Assembly: GCA_947579665.1 (NCBI GenBank)
Contig: OX388346.1
Coordinates: 89,654,615-89,718,614, forward strand
Source of the DNA: Sympetrum striolatum
Lineage: Eukaryota; Arthropoda; Insecta; Odonata; Libellulidae
DNA length: 64,000 bases
Direction of reading: 5' to 3'
The notes under the pieces: model-generated
What the model was told of the DNA's origin: nothing
What the model saw: only the letters and a program-made list of their open reading frames with translations
Databases searched by the model: none
Made by a program: the position numbers and the translations under genes
In this document: positions 33,509 to 44,834 of the stretch, in pieces
How the letters are laid out: each line of letters starts with the position of its first letter
Numbering within the stretch: position 1 is the stretch's first letter

Positions 33509-33648
33509 CGTCATTTAAATATTTGCATGATGCTATCATCTTCATGGGGTCGGGATGTGATGGAGGCATTGAAGATCATTGCCCATGAAAATGAATGAAT
33601 GCTCATGGTTACAGATCAAATGTGTTATTCAATCGTCATTTAAATATT
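33509..33648. repeat. 15-bp direct repeats flanking a 110-bp insert
   Basis: CGTCATTTAAATATT is found exactly at 33509-33523 and 33634-33648. The intervening 110 bp resemble nothing else in the window. The arrangement fits a target-site duplication around a short retroelement fragment, or a local duplication. Confidence 0.45.
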
Positions 33649-33649
33649 G

Positions 33650-35989
33650 AAGACTAAATTCGACCTTTTCAGGAGCGAATACAGCTCAAGATTCATTTTT
33701 CATTGGGAAATTTTCGTTCTCAACACTTTATTTCGTTGTATTTTTTATCATTCATTAATTTTTTTATGAATTAACTTTACCTAGAGAAAATACCAATGAG
33801 AGCGAAAATAAACAGCAGGAGGAAAAAACTTCATGTTGGTAATCTTTAGGTGATAACATACATGTTTTTCATTCGTATTATGTAATATTTCTTTTATATG
33901 ATATCAAGTTATGCACATGTATTTTATGATCACTGTAAAATTATGTATAAATCAAATGATTGGTGAGTTAATTTGTGGAGTTATATAAAGGTAGAAAAAT
34001 AAACAAATATCCACTTTCCTCTAGGGCTTAACGGATATGAAGAACTAGTTACAATATGATTGAAAATGATCATGGTAGAAGAAAGTACTTTCACAATAAT
34101 ATATAATTTAGGTAGACAGATAGAACCAATTTTCTCTAAGCAATGGCATCCTATTTTAATAAAGAAAACGTTGCAAGTTGATAAATCCTACGCGTCTACA
34201 GTAGTCGTACTCCTTTAATCTATTTGTGTAGGATTTCTGAATTACAAAAAAATCTTTTAAAAATAGTATCTAATTTCCACGAGAAAAGTGGTTTTCTTTT
34301 TAATTTTCTTACCTTAATTATATGGTATTGTAAAATGATTTTCCTATACCCGGATCCTTACGTTATTCTTTGTCATAACCTTATCTTGCATTAAAATATA
34401 TGCTAGGATTCAAACGAGAATTAAATAATGGAAATTTAAGTATCGTTGCTCATCGATTCGATTCGACGCTTCGGATAAATCTATTGCGCAATTCTTAAGT
34501 GGTCGTCATTGAATATCGAAAGCCAGTCACTCTCAAAATACCTTTCCGAGAAATATTTTCGAACTCTGTTTTCAGGTCCGTAAAGTTGCGTCGGAGCGAC
34601 CATTTGCTCTTCGCGGAGATGCGCCGAAAACATGTCGAAATAGAATTCAGAGAGAGGAAGATGCAGGTCGTCGAGATGACGGTCAAGTTTCCGTAACCTT
34701 TCTCGGGATTGTCACTTTCGCTTCTGAAAAAATATGAGAGAATTAGAAGGGGATGCCCTAGGTTGGGGGTGGTACGGAGGAATGGAAATTTTTCGAAAAA
34801 CAAATAAGAACCAGATTTTCGCATAGGGCATTTCGGATCAGTTATTCGAAGGTCAGTCCTTTTACGTTCTAATTCCAGAGCGAGTTTGTTTTCAAATACG
34901 AGATGATGAAGTTATGGTTGCCCCGCTAGGGCGGCCTTGGGATGTAAATAGATGAACCGTTTGCGAAATTTTCACAAAAAAACACCCTCGACGGATTCAG
35001 ATATGGTTGGTTCATAGTGAGCTGTTACATTCCGAAAACATATAAAGAGCTTAGAAAGGAAAACTTTCTAAGTTTTAGTTTAAGTACACTGATTTCCTAT
35101 ATGAAACACGTTGACTTCAAGAGAATCCTCATTTTTTAAATGACGTAATCTGAAAGTGATTTTTAGAAGAATTATTGGTGTAATAAATATCTAAATTAAT
35201 GTAATCATAGTTTCGAGGAAGCCAGTTCAGCCAGTTGACGAAGATGGTTAATCATTCCCCCAATTATTTGGTTGATTTTTCTCAGTGTTTGGTTTATCTC
35301 TTTCAATGAAATATACATCGATTTAAATTTCCAGTTTCGGAATGTCATCAGTGTGTTATGTTTCGAAGAATAAATTGGTAAATTTTTATTGTACCTTCTC
35401 TGCATTCATCGTGGTGGGTTCGCTCTTCATTTTAGCTACCAGTTCAATAATAGTTCTGTTAGTGATAACTTAGTATAATTTTCCTCTAGCATTCTTCATC
35501 TACAAAAATAATTCTTGCGGAACATTCTCATTCGGTTATTAAGTTTCTTTCTCTGCTTTGTTTAACTTTTCCCTTGTATAGTATAGGATATGTGTTCTAG
35601 TTCAAAGTAATATAAATTTGATGTGTGAAACTATTAAGGAAATTTATTCTCTCTAATTTTTTAGAGCTAAAAATCCGCAAAACTCGATAATAGCCATAAA
35701 TCTCATGGATTTAATGCGTAAAAATGGGTTTTTGTTAAAAATATCAAAATACTCAATCTTTTACAATTTTCTCTCGTTTATAAATTCAAAAAATGATTCA
35801 ACGTAACAAATGATGAAACTCTGGCCGCCAAGATGTCTGTAACGCAAGTTACCAATATTTTAACTATCCTTGTAATATACGACGCAACTAACGTCAGGGT
35901 ACCTTGATTTATTAAGCCCTATGTGACTTTAAAAAATATCAGGAAATATAATTTACCCACCTTTCTCGAACTGTAGCAAGTTTCAGATC
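33650..35989. other. No gene seen
   Basis: Unique, mostly AT-rich DNA. The stretch 34490-34830 is crossed by two antiparallel frames without domains. A 9-bp hairpin (CTTAGAAAG/CTTTCTAAG) lies at 35050-35072. Confidence 0.4.
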
Positions 35990-36337
35990 GAAGAGTCTAT
36001 GTCTATGTAAGAACCATGCAAGCCGCCTTTCGGCGTGTGGCAGGGGGTGCAATCACCTTCCTAAACGGTTGCTTTCGCGTATACTTCGCGGAAAAAATGA
36101 ATTTTTGAAACGATTCGTTCTAGCATCTATTTCCCTAATCTTTCTGGCAGTATCCGAACGGCCCATATAGCAGGGGGGTTGCATTATATCGGTTACATCA
36201 TCTGAGAACGTAATTTCTCTGAACTTATTTAATAAACTTATCCTTTGAATATTTCTTCTATCTTCTAATGATTCCCATCCCGCGTCCTGTAACATCTGAG
36301 TAACACTCGCTGTTTTATCGTAGCAATTCTCTACGAG
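35990..36337 (-). mobile_element. 5'-truncated LINE with hairpin 3'-UTR
   Basis: On the minus strand, a reverse-transcriptase C-terminal frame (36337-36053) runs straight into CACCCCCTGCCACACGCCG, AAAGGCGGCTTGCATGG and a short tail of ACATAG repeats. The block CGCC-GAAA-GGCG forms a tight stem-loop that is kept in the copies at 49480 and 51430, which suggests it is the 3' recognition structure of this LINE family. Only about 350 bp survive. The insertion is independent of the LINE at 21455, which has a different tail. Confidence 0.8.
36053..36337 (-). pseudogene. LINE reverse transcriptase, C-terminal remnant
   Basis: The frame encodes YDKTASVTQMLQDAGWESLED followed by RRNIQRISLLNKFRE, then a GRSDTARKIREID segment, and ends KNSFFPRSIRESNRLGR. 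The order 'gW.sLedRR...r..llyK..........R......i.....r..NSFFPRsI.eWN.L' is diagnostic for the end of non-LTR retrotransposon reverse transcriptases of the Jockey/CR1/L2 type. The conserved Trp of 'EWN' is replaced by Ser. The frame is open from just after a TAA at 36338-36340. Endonuclease and polymerase domains are absent, so this is a dead fragment. Confidence 0.85.
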
Positions 36338-36344
36338 TTATTCT

Positions 36345-37995
36345 GTGTGTTAGTTTTTTAAGTCACTTTAAGAGTTATTCTGTATGCTCCAAAGAATCCG
36401 TTTTTCGCGAAGTATCATCCTCAGCCACTCGAGATGCTTCTGCCGTAAGCGCAAACGTTGATTTTATATGCGAATGGAAACGGATTTTCTCTTTAAAAGA
36501 ACCTTCGGGTGGGCCTGGAGAATAGTGGATGGGAATTCAGTGTACCCGAGGGGCACTCTAGCTTCCGGCGCGGAAAACACGCTAAATTTCACTTTTTCTA
36601 AGAATAGACCAATCGTCCTTCCCGACAGGCTTTTTCTCGGCTTTTCCAATTGTCATTCTCTTCGCCCGAGCGGTGGATCATCTGTATTCTTCCGTCCGTC
36701 AACCGTTGGTCGATACTCCACAGTTTCGCTTCATTCGGTCCGGCATTACGCAATCCGATGACTGTCCCTTTTGCGTGCGATCTCAACAAATGACGCTTTC
36801 CGCGGAAATGCCAAGTGCAGCTGAAGAAAAGTGAAGTTATTCGAGTCTTTTTCAAAGGGCTTTGTTTGCATAAGGAACAACGGAGGACTATCAATCATCT
36901 CCTAGTTCATTCACAACTACTTCTTAGTGTCGGTAGCTCATTACTGTTTCTAGGATAATAGGAATGTCGTAACTTTTAAATCTGGGATGAATTGGTATTT
37001 TATTTCAGTAAATGTACAAAATATCCTAGAGAAAAGTAGACTGTATTAAATACAGTACAGTAACCTTTAGGAAGTATAATTATGATTTCATTTCATCAAT
37101 GGACCGTCCTATAGTAAAATATCAAATATAGTGCATATGTGAAAGAAACGCCGTTAAGTTTCGTTGAATTCATTTTCTCCACGCCATTATACATATTGTC
37201 GTTAAGCCGTAGAGAAACACCATAAAAATTCATGAATTAGCCGAAAGTGTATTTAATTACCCTTAATTTGTGATCCTTTATACTCATTGATATTTGTGCT
37301 ATTTGGAGTCGGTAATATTACTGTATGGTTTTAATTAGCATATGACAATTTATAAGATGTATTTATTTAAAATACAATATAAAAATTTTAACGAATTAAT
37401 CGTTATATATTTAATATATAATTAAATAATATTTAGAGTTGTATTAGCTAATATTTATAGTTTGACACTCAACTCTGTACCTCGTAAATTAAAATTGCAA
37501 TATATATCGGACGAATTGATAAAAAACTTCTCACAAAGTGATGGGAATCTTTAGAAGAAAGTTCATTAATACGCGTAGTTGATTCGGAGATTATACATTC
37601 TCGGAAGAGAAGGTAGAAATTACATTCTTACATTTAATATTGTATACTTTCATCCGGATAATTGTAACGATCAGAATCTACTAGAAAAATGAGGATAATA
37701 GACGCCAGAAATAGTCGAAAGATTCGAAGATTGTTTCGTACGCGACAGTAAGAGACAAAATAAATAGACATTGGGTGTGCTCACTCAAACTCATTCATAG
37801 AATAATGGCTTACAGAGTACACACATCTAGCCGTTTAAGTAGTCCAATGATGAGAAATGTTGCTCATACGCGAATTTTCCTCTAATTTTTTCACAGAAAG
37901 TGACGTGCGTATTTTAAGTATTTGATATAAAAAGGAAAGGACGATATCAGCTAACCGTGCATATCCGAATTATTTTTAATTTTTTCCCGTGAGAG
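36345..37995. other. No gene seen; one CpG-richer block
   Basis: The stretch 36440-36890 is CpG-richer and shows overlapping frames of about 97 codons on both strands, none with a domain. The stretch 37240-37480 is very AT-rich. Confidence 0.4.
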
Positions 37996-37998
37996 AAC

Positions 37999-38034
37999 AG
38001 AGCAATAATCACCAAGTATGGTGATTATTGCTCT
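37999..38034. repeat. Perfect 16-bp hairpin with 4-nt loop
   Basis: AGAGCAATAATCACCA and TGGTGATTATTGCTCT are perfect reverse complements around the loop AGTA. It is directly followed by two copies of CTGCCTTACGTTT (from 38038). The stem is perfect, so it is either young or under selection. It is too short for an animal microRNA precursor. Confidence 0.9.
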
Positions 38035-38039
38035 TTTCT

Positions 38040-39730
38040 GCCTTACGTTTAATTACTGCCTTACGTTTGCTCTTTTGAGGTGCGAGATGCTGTCCAAATT
38101 TCCGATATTACTTCCAAAAAGAGCCTCACTGTTGTATTATAGGCACAATTCAGCCTAAAAATGTTCGTATTTGTCTTTCCCGTTATATAATCCCCAATTT
38201 TTCAATTTTGACTCGATTTTCCAAATTTCCCAAATTTGCTGCTTCATTTTAGCGTTTGCCTTAGTATTTTTCTCGTGGGTGTGATTGAAAACTAATGGAA
38301 CATCAAAAAATATATCAATAAAGACGAAGAAATATACTATAAAAGTAAATATTTCGTTCAAGAAAGGAATACAAGCACCTTTTGTCTCACTGTTTGTGTT
38401 AGCATTTTTCAATTTTTTTGGACGCTTGGTTTCATTCATTACTGAGATATTTTCCCGGTGATAATTCAGAGCTCAGCATCTCCCATCAATTCATACGCCA
38501 CAGAGTAAATTGAAACGATTTAAAAAATACTTCAGCCATCCATTAAGTTTATTTATCTCGTTTTTGGGTTACACGATTATTTTTCAATGACATTTTATGT
38601 TAAGAAATGTGTAGCATTGGTATGAAATATTTACGTTTTTACTATTTAGTAGCATATATGCATACGCAAGGAACTAAGCAACGGTTCTACGAAATTAGTA
38701 AACATATTATTTTGGTGGTAGAATATAGTTTTTGATTGGAAATTGCGATGAAGGTCACAAAACATACAAAAATTTGCAAAATGATATTTTAAACAACGAT
38801 TTCCTTTGCTGGTATCGAACTCAAGTATATTTTCATGAAATTGCATGTGAATATAAAGTCCTCATACTATAGAATCAATAGTACGAATGTGATACTCCCT
38901 TTCCTCTCAAAATGTTTTACTGATCATTAGAAACACTCATGTTTTCATCTATGCGTAAAATAAATCCCATCATATAATTAATAGCATGAATTAGTTATGA
39001 ATTCGATTATAATCGATTTACAAATTAGTTTCATCTCCTTCATGTTTGACGAAGGGTTCACCTGCAATACAATTAACACCGAATAAGTACAAATACGATA
39101 AAAATGCAGGGGCAAACGTGATAAACGCCTCCTATAAATCTGACACGCCCAATGGAAAAGATTTATGGACGAGAAACGCGGTGTAGCCGAGGAATGCCAT
39201 TTGGTGGCAACTCTTCCAACCGACGGAATAATTCCCAGCCCTCGAATTTTTCTTTCGCGCTTTAATTTTTAACTCGCGGACGTTGAAGCCGTGGCGGCGC
39301 GGAGTCTCAAGGCCTTAACATCTCGCAAATGAATATGCACTTCTCCATTAATTCCTCCTTCCGCTGCATCTCTTCTGGCTTCTATTCTCCCATTAATGTA
39401 TTCCCCCTCCCAACTTCTCTCCTTTTGCCAAACTATTCCATTGCTCCTTGGCCTTGCCCAGAGCGACTTACTTTCTCGGCGGCGCAAATGGTTCGATTAC
39501 CATTTTCTGTCGGCGTTTGTCATTCAGCGGAGAAGAGCGCTGTTTCTAAAGAGCGTTTCCCGATTTGTCTCGTACTTTACTTTTGTGTTCAGAGTACAGA
39601 AAGCATGATATGCGAGATCTGTCTTTACGTGATTTACATATCGCAACGTAAGTAAGGCTTGGAAGTAGAGTGAGGAAACAGTATTATTCAAGTCATTGCT
39701 GAACAAGGAATGAATAAGTTTGACTTATGT
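38040..39730. other. No gene seen; CpG-richer block at 39160-39560
   Basis: The CpG-richer portion is crossed by frames of 72, 108 and 70 codons on both strands, none recognisable. The rest is AT-rich. Confidence 0.4.
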
Positions 39731-39734
39731 TTCT

Positions 39735-40062
39735 GTATTTTACCAATCTTGCTATTTTTGTGGTCTCGTTGAAGTTCTGATGGAATACTCCGTTTTGATA
39801 GATGTATATTTTTGGATATTCTACTACACTACTTTCACCTTTGCAACCTAAAGTTTGGAAATATTAAACTTGTCGGGTTTTGAAACAATAAAAATGTTAG
39901 TTAGTTTCATTCAATCGCTTTTAATGTTTTTATGTTTTGTGGTCTTGTATACGTTGTGATGGAATCCTCCTTTTTCATAAATTTCTACTAGAACACTTTC
40001 GCCCCTCCAGTCTGGAAGTTTGGAAGATTGGATTACCATGTTCTGAAAGTATAAAAAGTTAT
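39735..40062. repeat. Diverged tandem duplication, period about 178 bp
   Basis: TTTTGTGGTCT occurs at 39756 and 39934, followed in each unit by GATGGAAT(A/C)CTCC, then CACTTTC, then a GTTTGGAA block. The spacing is 178 bp, the same period as in the unrelated-looking repeat at 13776-14395. Identity between the units is moderate. No coding sequence. Confidence 0.6.
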
Positions 40063-40064
40063 TT

Positions 40065-41073
40065 ATCTTTAATTACCCGATTATATTTTAAGTTAATTAT
40101 CCACTTAGATAATGAGAGATGTTTTTTTAGAAAATAAAAATGAAATTAAAATATGGTACATTCTAGGGATTAATTGCAGGAAAATTGTTGCCTCAACAAT
40201 GTTGTAAAAGCTGGATAATGTTGCTAAAGCAATTTCTGGTTGAATAATTTAATAACTCAATATACTTATTCACTTATAATTCAGCGTTTCTCCCGAAGGA
40301 GCTTCCTAAACCCTTTTGGAACCAGGGTTTGGGAAAGTTTGGGTTCGTTAAATAAAATATGACCTAAAATAAAATACGTTGCATAAAATTTAATTGGTTT
40401 GAATTTATATAGGCGACCTTTTGAAATTCAGTTCAGTTTAAGTTTAGATAGTTGTATTCTTGTTTATTTATGAGAATATCGCTAATTTCTTTGACTATCT
40501 TGGTGTCAGGGGTTTGTCCGATTTTCATCATCTGGAGGCTACTCTAAATTTCTTTCGATCAAGTAACAGCCTTCGAGGACCTTATAAAAAAGAGGTAACG
40601 AAGATCCTCCTTCCCATATTCACCATTGATCTCCTATTCTCCGAATTTCCTTTTCAGTCGCCTTTTACCCGCCTGTATCCATGGAAACATTTATCTCCTG
40701 CTCGGGCATAGCGGAGTGTACGCGGGAGTTAGTATCCCTCTTTAATTCAATTAATGTATCGATTGAATGCCTTTATCATACTTTGAGACGTTTCAAAAGT
40801 GGAGAAAAGTGGGAAGTTTCCAAAAATCTTGAAGGCGTTGGTCTGGTGTTCATTGTCCACATTTCTTAAATATGAAAATTTTTTTCGTGCTATAATTCAG
40901 TTATTTCCCGACTTCACAGCCTGAACTACGTATCAGGATAAACACTCAGTTTTCCTGGGGCGTATGTTTTTTCCCAGTTCCATAATGTATCAATGATGTC
41001 CGCAAAGATTTTTCTGCGTGTTTATGTCTTGTGTGAATGTGTGCTCTCTTGTTGATATCTTCAGGTTGTCGTT
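40065..41073. other. No gene seen
   Basis: A frame of 83 codons (40460-40711) has no known domain. A small hairpin (AAACCCT/AGGGTTT) lies near 40308-40332. Confidence 0.4.
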
Positions 41074-41132
41074 TTCGTAAGATCCTCCTCATCATCTTGC
41101 CTTGTTAGCCTCATTCTCTCTACTTAAATTTT
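41074..41132 (+). repeat. Dispersed repeat, let-7-site family, copy 7 (partial)
   Basis: CCTCCTCATCATCTTGCC, TTGTTAGCCTCATTCTCTCT and ACTTAAATTTTGG align with the middle of the family consensus. The block holding the let-7 seed match is not preserved here. Confidence 0.55.
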
Positions 41133-41134
41133 GG

Positions 41135-43587
41135 TAGCTAATGGTGTAGGGTTTGCTATGAAGCAAGCCTCCGAGGTAATAGCTGTGCGGGCTGACAGGC
41201 CGGATTAGTTCCTGTAAAGAATTTGCAGACTGCAGATAATGATCTTAATCGTATTTGTAAATAGTGATATGTCATTGAAAATCGGCGGTTATCTTTAAAA
41301 ATAAAATGCTTTGTAAAATCCTCAGAGAAGTAATGCTGCTCTCTTGTCAGTATTGTATGTATCAACCAAATTGGGAATAAGCTAAGTTTCTCTTTAACTT
41401 GATGTACAAATTGCATGGATTAAATAAATGTTAGATATTTTGCAAAAGCTATGTTTCATATGGATTTTTGACCTTAATTAAAATACTTATAGAAATTTGG
41501 TTAACGTGTGTTGGAATTTAATTGTTCGCTCTTAACTTCGAACAAAACACTTCCACCAATTGCGTTGCGTGTTATAAGTGGTTTGACTGTGAGCGAAGTG
41601 CGTTTTTTATTCTTTATTTACTTTTCGTAAATATATATTGATCTCATCTGTATTTACAATTATTGACATATCTGCTCAGAGGAGCGTATTTTTATTGTGT
41701 ATTCACGTTATTTTTTCCTTTTAAATGGTTATCATTCTAGCATATTTTCCGAAGTTTTTTTGAAGCTATCTAAAGTTTGGTTTATCATTAACTGTAACAT
41801 AAGTTTTTATCGGGGAATATGTGGGCTTTGAATGTATAATTACGTATGACCGAGTCTTAGTAAAACTATTTTCATTACACTTTATTTCAATCATGCAATC
41901 TGCAAGGTTTTCATTCTGTCGATTTTTTTTCCAATTATGAGTCAGTTTTGAAATATTAAATGAGAGGTGTTTTTCTAAAGTATTTCACATTTATCTACTT
42001 AATGCGGCTAAAAAAACAAGCATAGCTTGCATTTCCGTATCTGATAAAGGTGTACTATGTATTAAATTCGTCAATTTCGGTAGATAAGTTGGTAAGCGTC
42101 AGTGAAAGTACATTAGTGAGGAAAAGGTGCAGCCGACCTCGTTTTGAAGTGAGCAATGACGTTTGGAAAAGTCAATCGCTTAGGAACTAATGATTAATTA
42201 CAATAATTTATTGCCAGCTTGAGTTTCCACCGTGACTTTTGCAGGTTAAGAGCCATGCCTCCCGTCGTCTGGTTAAAGGTCGTGCAGTTATGACCATTAA
42301 TTTCAATGCTTATGGATTGGTTTTGAAGTTCCAAGAACATAATTGGCGAATTTCCCCGTAACTTATTTATCTCGGTGGAAATTCTTGAAAATTTCCATTA
42401 GTTATTTACTAAAGTAATTAAATCATAAACTAAGCCGGACTGGCTTCAACTACGGAGCTAATAGGACCTTTTCGTAATAGTTGATGGTTTTAGACTAAAA
42501 TTAAGTTTAATTCTAAGTTTTTTGGATTATGAATGAACATTTTTTATTTTTAGTAGATGAGTGTTGCATCTTCTTTCGACTTATATTAAATGCATGGCAG
42601 TTCGTCCAGGGATTGGTTTGTCGCAACTCTTCATGAAAACTTACGAACCACTTCACTCCCTCGTTATACAAAAATTCAGGTAGTCATGGGGTCGAGTGCA
42701 TGACCCACGACCACTTCACTTTCCCTCCAAAATAGAAGTGATTGAACTACGTCTCTTAGGACATAGGCAACTTTTCCGAGGGTTCTATATAAACATTTTG
42801 TCACTTTTTGAAATATATGTTGATTTCGTTGAATGTATGTAGCATGGAAGGCTTACTTGATCATAAGATACGCTTTCTTAGTAGAATAAAGAAGTTAAAC
42901 TATTTGAATGCGGAAAATACGTTGCACAAATGAAGCTTCATGGTTTCACATGTGGATTACTGTTTTCTTAAATGCGAATTTTATTTATTTATTTATCATT
43001 TATCAGTAAGTATCAACAAACAGCACGAGGCCAATAACTGTTGACGAAATAACAAAAAGCAAGGAAAAACCAACAATCAGTGAGAATGGTATTAAATGCC
43101 GCCTCCGGATGATAAAAATTCCCCAGCCTTTAAAACATATTTCGTCATTAAATTCATAGGTGTCTCCGATAAGGAAATACGTCCTCTATATTGTTTACGG
43201 AAATGCAAAACGCTGTTTTACAGACGCCCTCCAAAGCTATGGAGGCATTTCCCTCTAATTATTCCACAGGTTAAAAGATCAACTTTGTCTTCATAACTTT
43301 CCATTCACTGCCCAACGAGCTCTTGGCACAATCCAGAAGTTCGTGGATAAATTATCTCGATTTTACATCGAGACGCCAATTTTAATTTATATCTTGGCAA
43401 TTGCCTTCTTCAATTTGCCCTCGGCCTGCGTATAAAAGTTATCGCTCCGATAATTGGCAAATATATATCGTTAATTGTGTCTCAAATTGTTTTGTAACCA
43501 TAAAATTTATGCGTCGATGGATGAACACAGAGAAATATATTTTTATCGCAAATTTATTGCTGTTTACGCTATTCAATGATCACTAAA
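41135..43587. other. No gene seen; (TTTA)n tract with possible retroelement tail
   Basis: A TTTA run at 42979-42995 is followed by CATTTATCAGTAAGTATCAA. Read on the minus strand, this could be the A-rich 3' tail of a retroelement, but there is no coding evidence. The rest, including 41420-42950, is unique AT-rich DNA. Confidence 0.35.
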
Positions 43588-43618
43588 GATGTTTTTCTTT
43601 TATTTTCAGGTAAGAGAT
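43588..43618 (+). promoter_or_regulatory. Candidate recursive splice site (ratchet point)
   Basis: The sequence GATGTTTTTCTTTTATTTTC is followed by AG and, with no exon between, GTAAGAG, so a 3' splice site ends at 43609 and a 5' splice site begins at 43610. Fifteen of the sixteen bases before CAG (after the G at 43590) are pyrimidines. A CTAA element (within CACTAAAG, from 43581) lies about 25 bases upstream of the AG, where a branch point is expected. Juxtaposed acceptor and donor sites of this form mark recursive splicing in very long insect and vertebrate introns. No flanking exons can be seen, so the host gene is unknown. Confidence 0.45.
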
Positions 43619-43619
43619 T

Positions 43620-44100
43620 GAGCGGTCTTTGGATATCTTTACTATCTTTGGGTGAGCCATATTTTCAGTCTTTTGTTCTTTGGCGTACGTTTCGTGACTG
43701 TGCATTTTATCTCTAGTCATGTCTATGCCATCAATCCTGCTTGCGCTAAGTGATTGCGGGATAATATCAATGCATGCCAAACCCGAAACATGTAAACCTA
43801 ATGCAGTTTGTTCGTTTGTCGTATTTTTAAGGTGTCTCGAAAAATTTAATTTACGTCTCATTTATTATTATTTGCCAAGTGATACTTCTTCGTATGATTT
43901 GGTGGAATTTAGTTATACTTTTATTGTATGGAGAGTGAATTTTATGTTTCTGAAATCTATCTATTGATCAAAGTTTCGATTTATTCACACATTTTTTCTT
44001 CTTTGGGAGAACCAGCTCTCTATTGAAACTAAGGAAAATTGTTAAATGTGTGTACCTGTGTTCAATTCTTTTAGGTACAGCTTGAATTTTCTAGAATTTA
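43620..44100. other. No gene seen
   Basis: Two overlapping antiparallel frames (92 and 82 codons) without domains. If the ratchet point is real, this is intron. Confidence 0.35.
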
Positions 44101-44116
44101 ATCTGATTAAGTCTGT

Positions 44117-44313
44117 AAAGAAAGAAATATTGGAACAGAGCTATTAATGAATTAGAGATTCAAAATCTCCAAAAGCCGTCTTTGTCGGCGTTCCTCCTTT
44201 TTCTTCCCGGCAGTCGGATAAAGCAAGGCATTCCTTTCTTGCTTTATCCGACTACCGGGAAGTAAGAGGAGGAACGTCGACAAAGACGGCTTTTGGAGAT
44301 TTGAAACCTCTAA
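44117..44313 (+). mobile_element. Short retroelement, snap-back copy with 14-bp TSD
   Basis: The insertion is flanked by CTGATTAAGTCTGT (44103-44116) and CTGATAAAGTCTGT (44314-44327), 13 of 14 bases alike. It starts with AAAGAAAGAAATATTGGAAC and GCTATTAATGAATT, which match the end of the element at 57218-57410 (read on the minus strand). It then enters a 74-bp palindrome: arms 44154-44227 and 44238-44311 with a 10-nt spacer and few mismatches. Both arms correspond to the opposite end of the 57218 element (AAATCTCCAAAAGCCGTC; TTTGTCGGCG; CTTCCCGG). So the copy seems to be 5' end, then inverted 3' end, then 3' end, as expected from a template switch during target-primed reverse transcription. 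Confidence 0.75.
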
Positions 44314-44329
44314 CTGATAAAGTCTGTTG

Positions 44330-44720
44330 GATGTCTTAGCAGATAAAATTGTGGGAAGTGAATCCAGAGGTGTTCTTAGAAAAATATTTCACTCCATTCC
44401 CATCGGTTACATTCGGGCTGAAATTAATGGCGGAGGACTTTACCGTTAGGAAATCCATGGCCAGATATCTTGCAGAAATATAAATTTGATTTCATTCCTA
44501 CATATACCTACCTTTCGGCTCTGAGAAATAAGTCATCGGATTGCCTAAAGCTTCTTTGCTAGACTTCCAATAAACGAGAGTTTAATTCACCGCGGTTTCT
44601 ATTATTATGTTATTACTATCCTCGCATAATGTCCAATAATGATACAGTACTCTGCGTAGCTCACTAGTTAACTAATCAAGTCATCGATTTATATTCTTTA
44701 TAGCATTTTCTTCTTGTTCA
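44330..44720. other. No gene seen
   Basis: Unique DNA between the snap-back element and a partial dispersed repeat. Confidence 0.4.
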
Positions 44721-44721
44721 G

Positions 44722-44832
44722 GAAGCCTCATCCATTCTGCAAAGCTCTTGCTAACTAATAGAGAAAGGTCTGAAGATCCAACCAGATTCTTTACTGGTTT
44801 GATCTTCAAACTAACTGATGGCTTTACTAATA
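44722..44832 (+). repeat. Dispersed repeat, let-7-site family, copy 8 (3' half)
   Basis: GGAAGCCTCATCCATTCTGC, AAAGCTCTTGCTAACT, GAAGATCCAACCAGATTC and AAACTAACTGATGG align with the 3' half of copies 5b and 6. The part with the let-7 seed match is missing. Confidence 0.6.
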
Positions 44833-44834
44833 GA

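Noticed and set aside
37999..38034. microRNA precursor
   Set aside because: A stem of 16 bp with a 4-nt loop is too short for Drosha/Dicer processing.
42240..42256. Second ratchet point (TTTTGCAG then GTTAAG)
   Set aside because: The pyrimidine tract is short and the donor GTTAAG is weak. Similar AG/GT joins at 53688, 56764 and 60594 also have poor donors.
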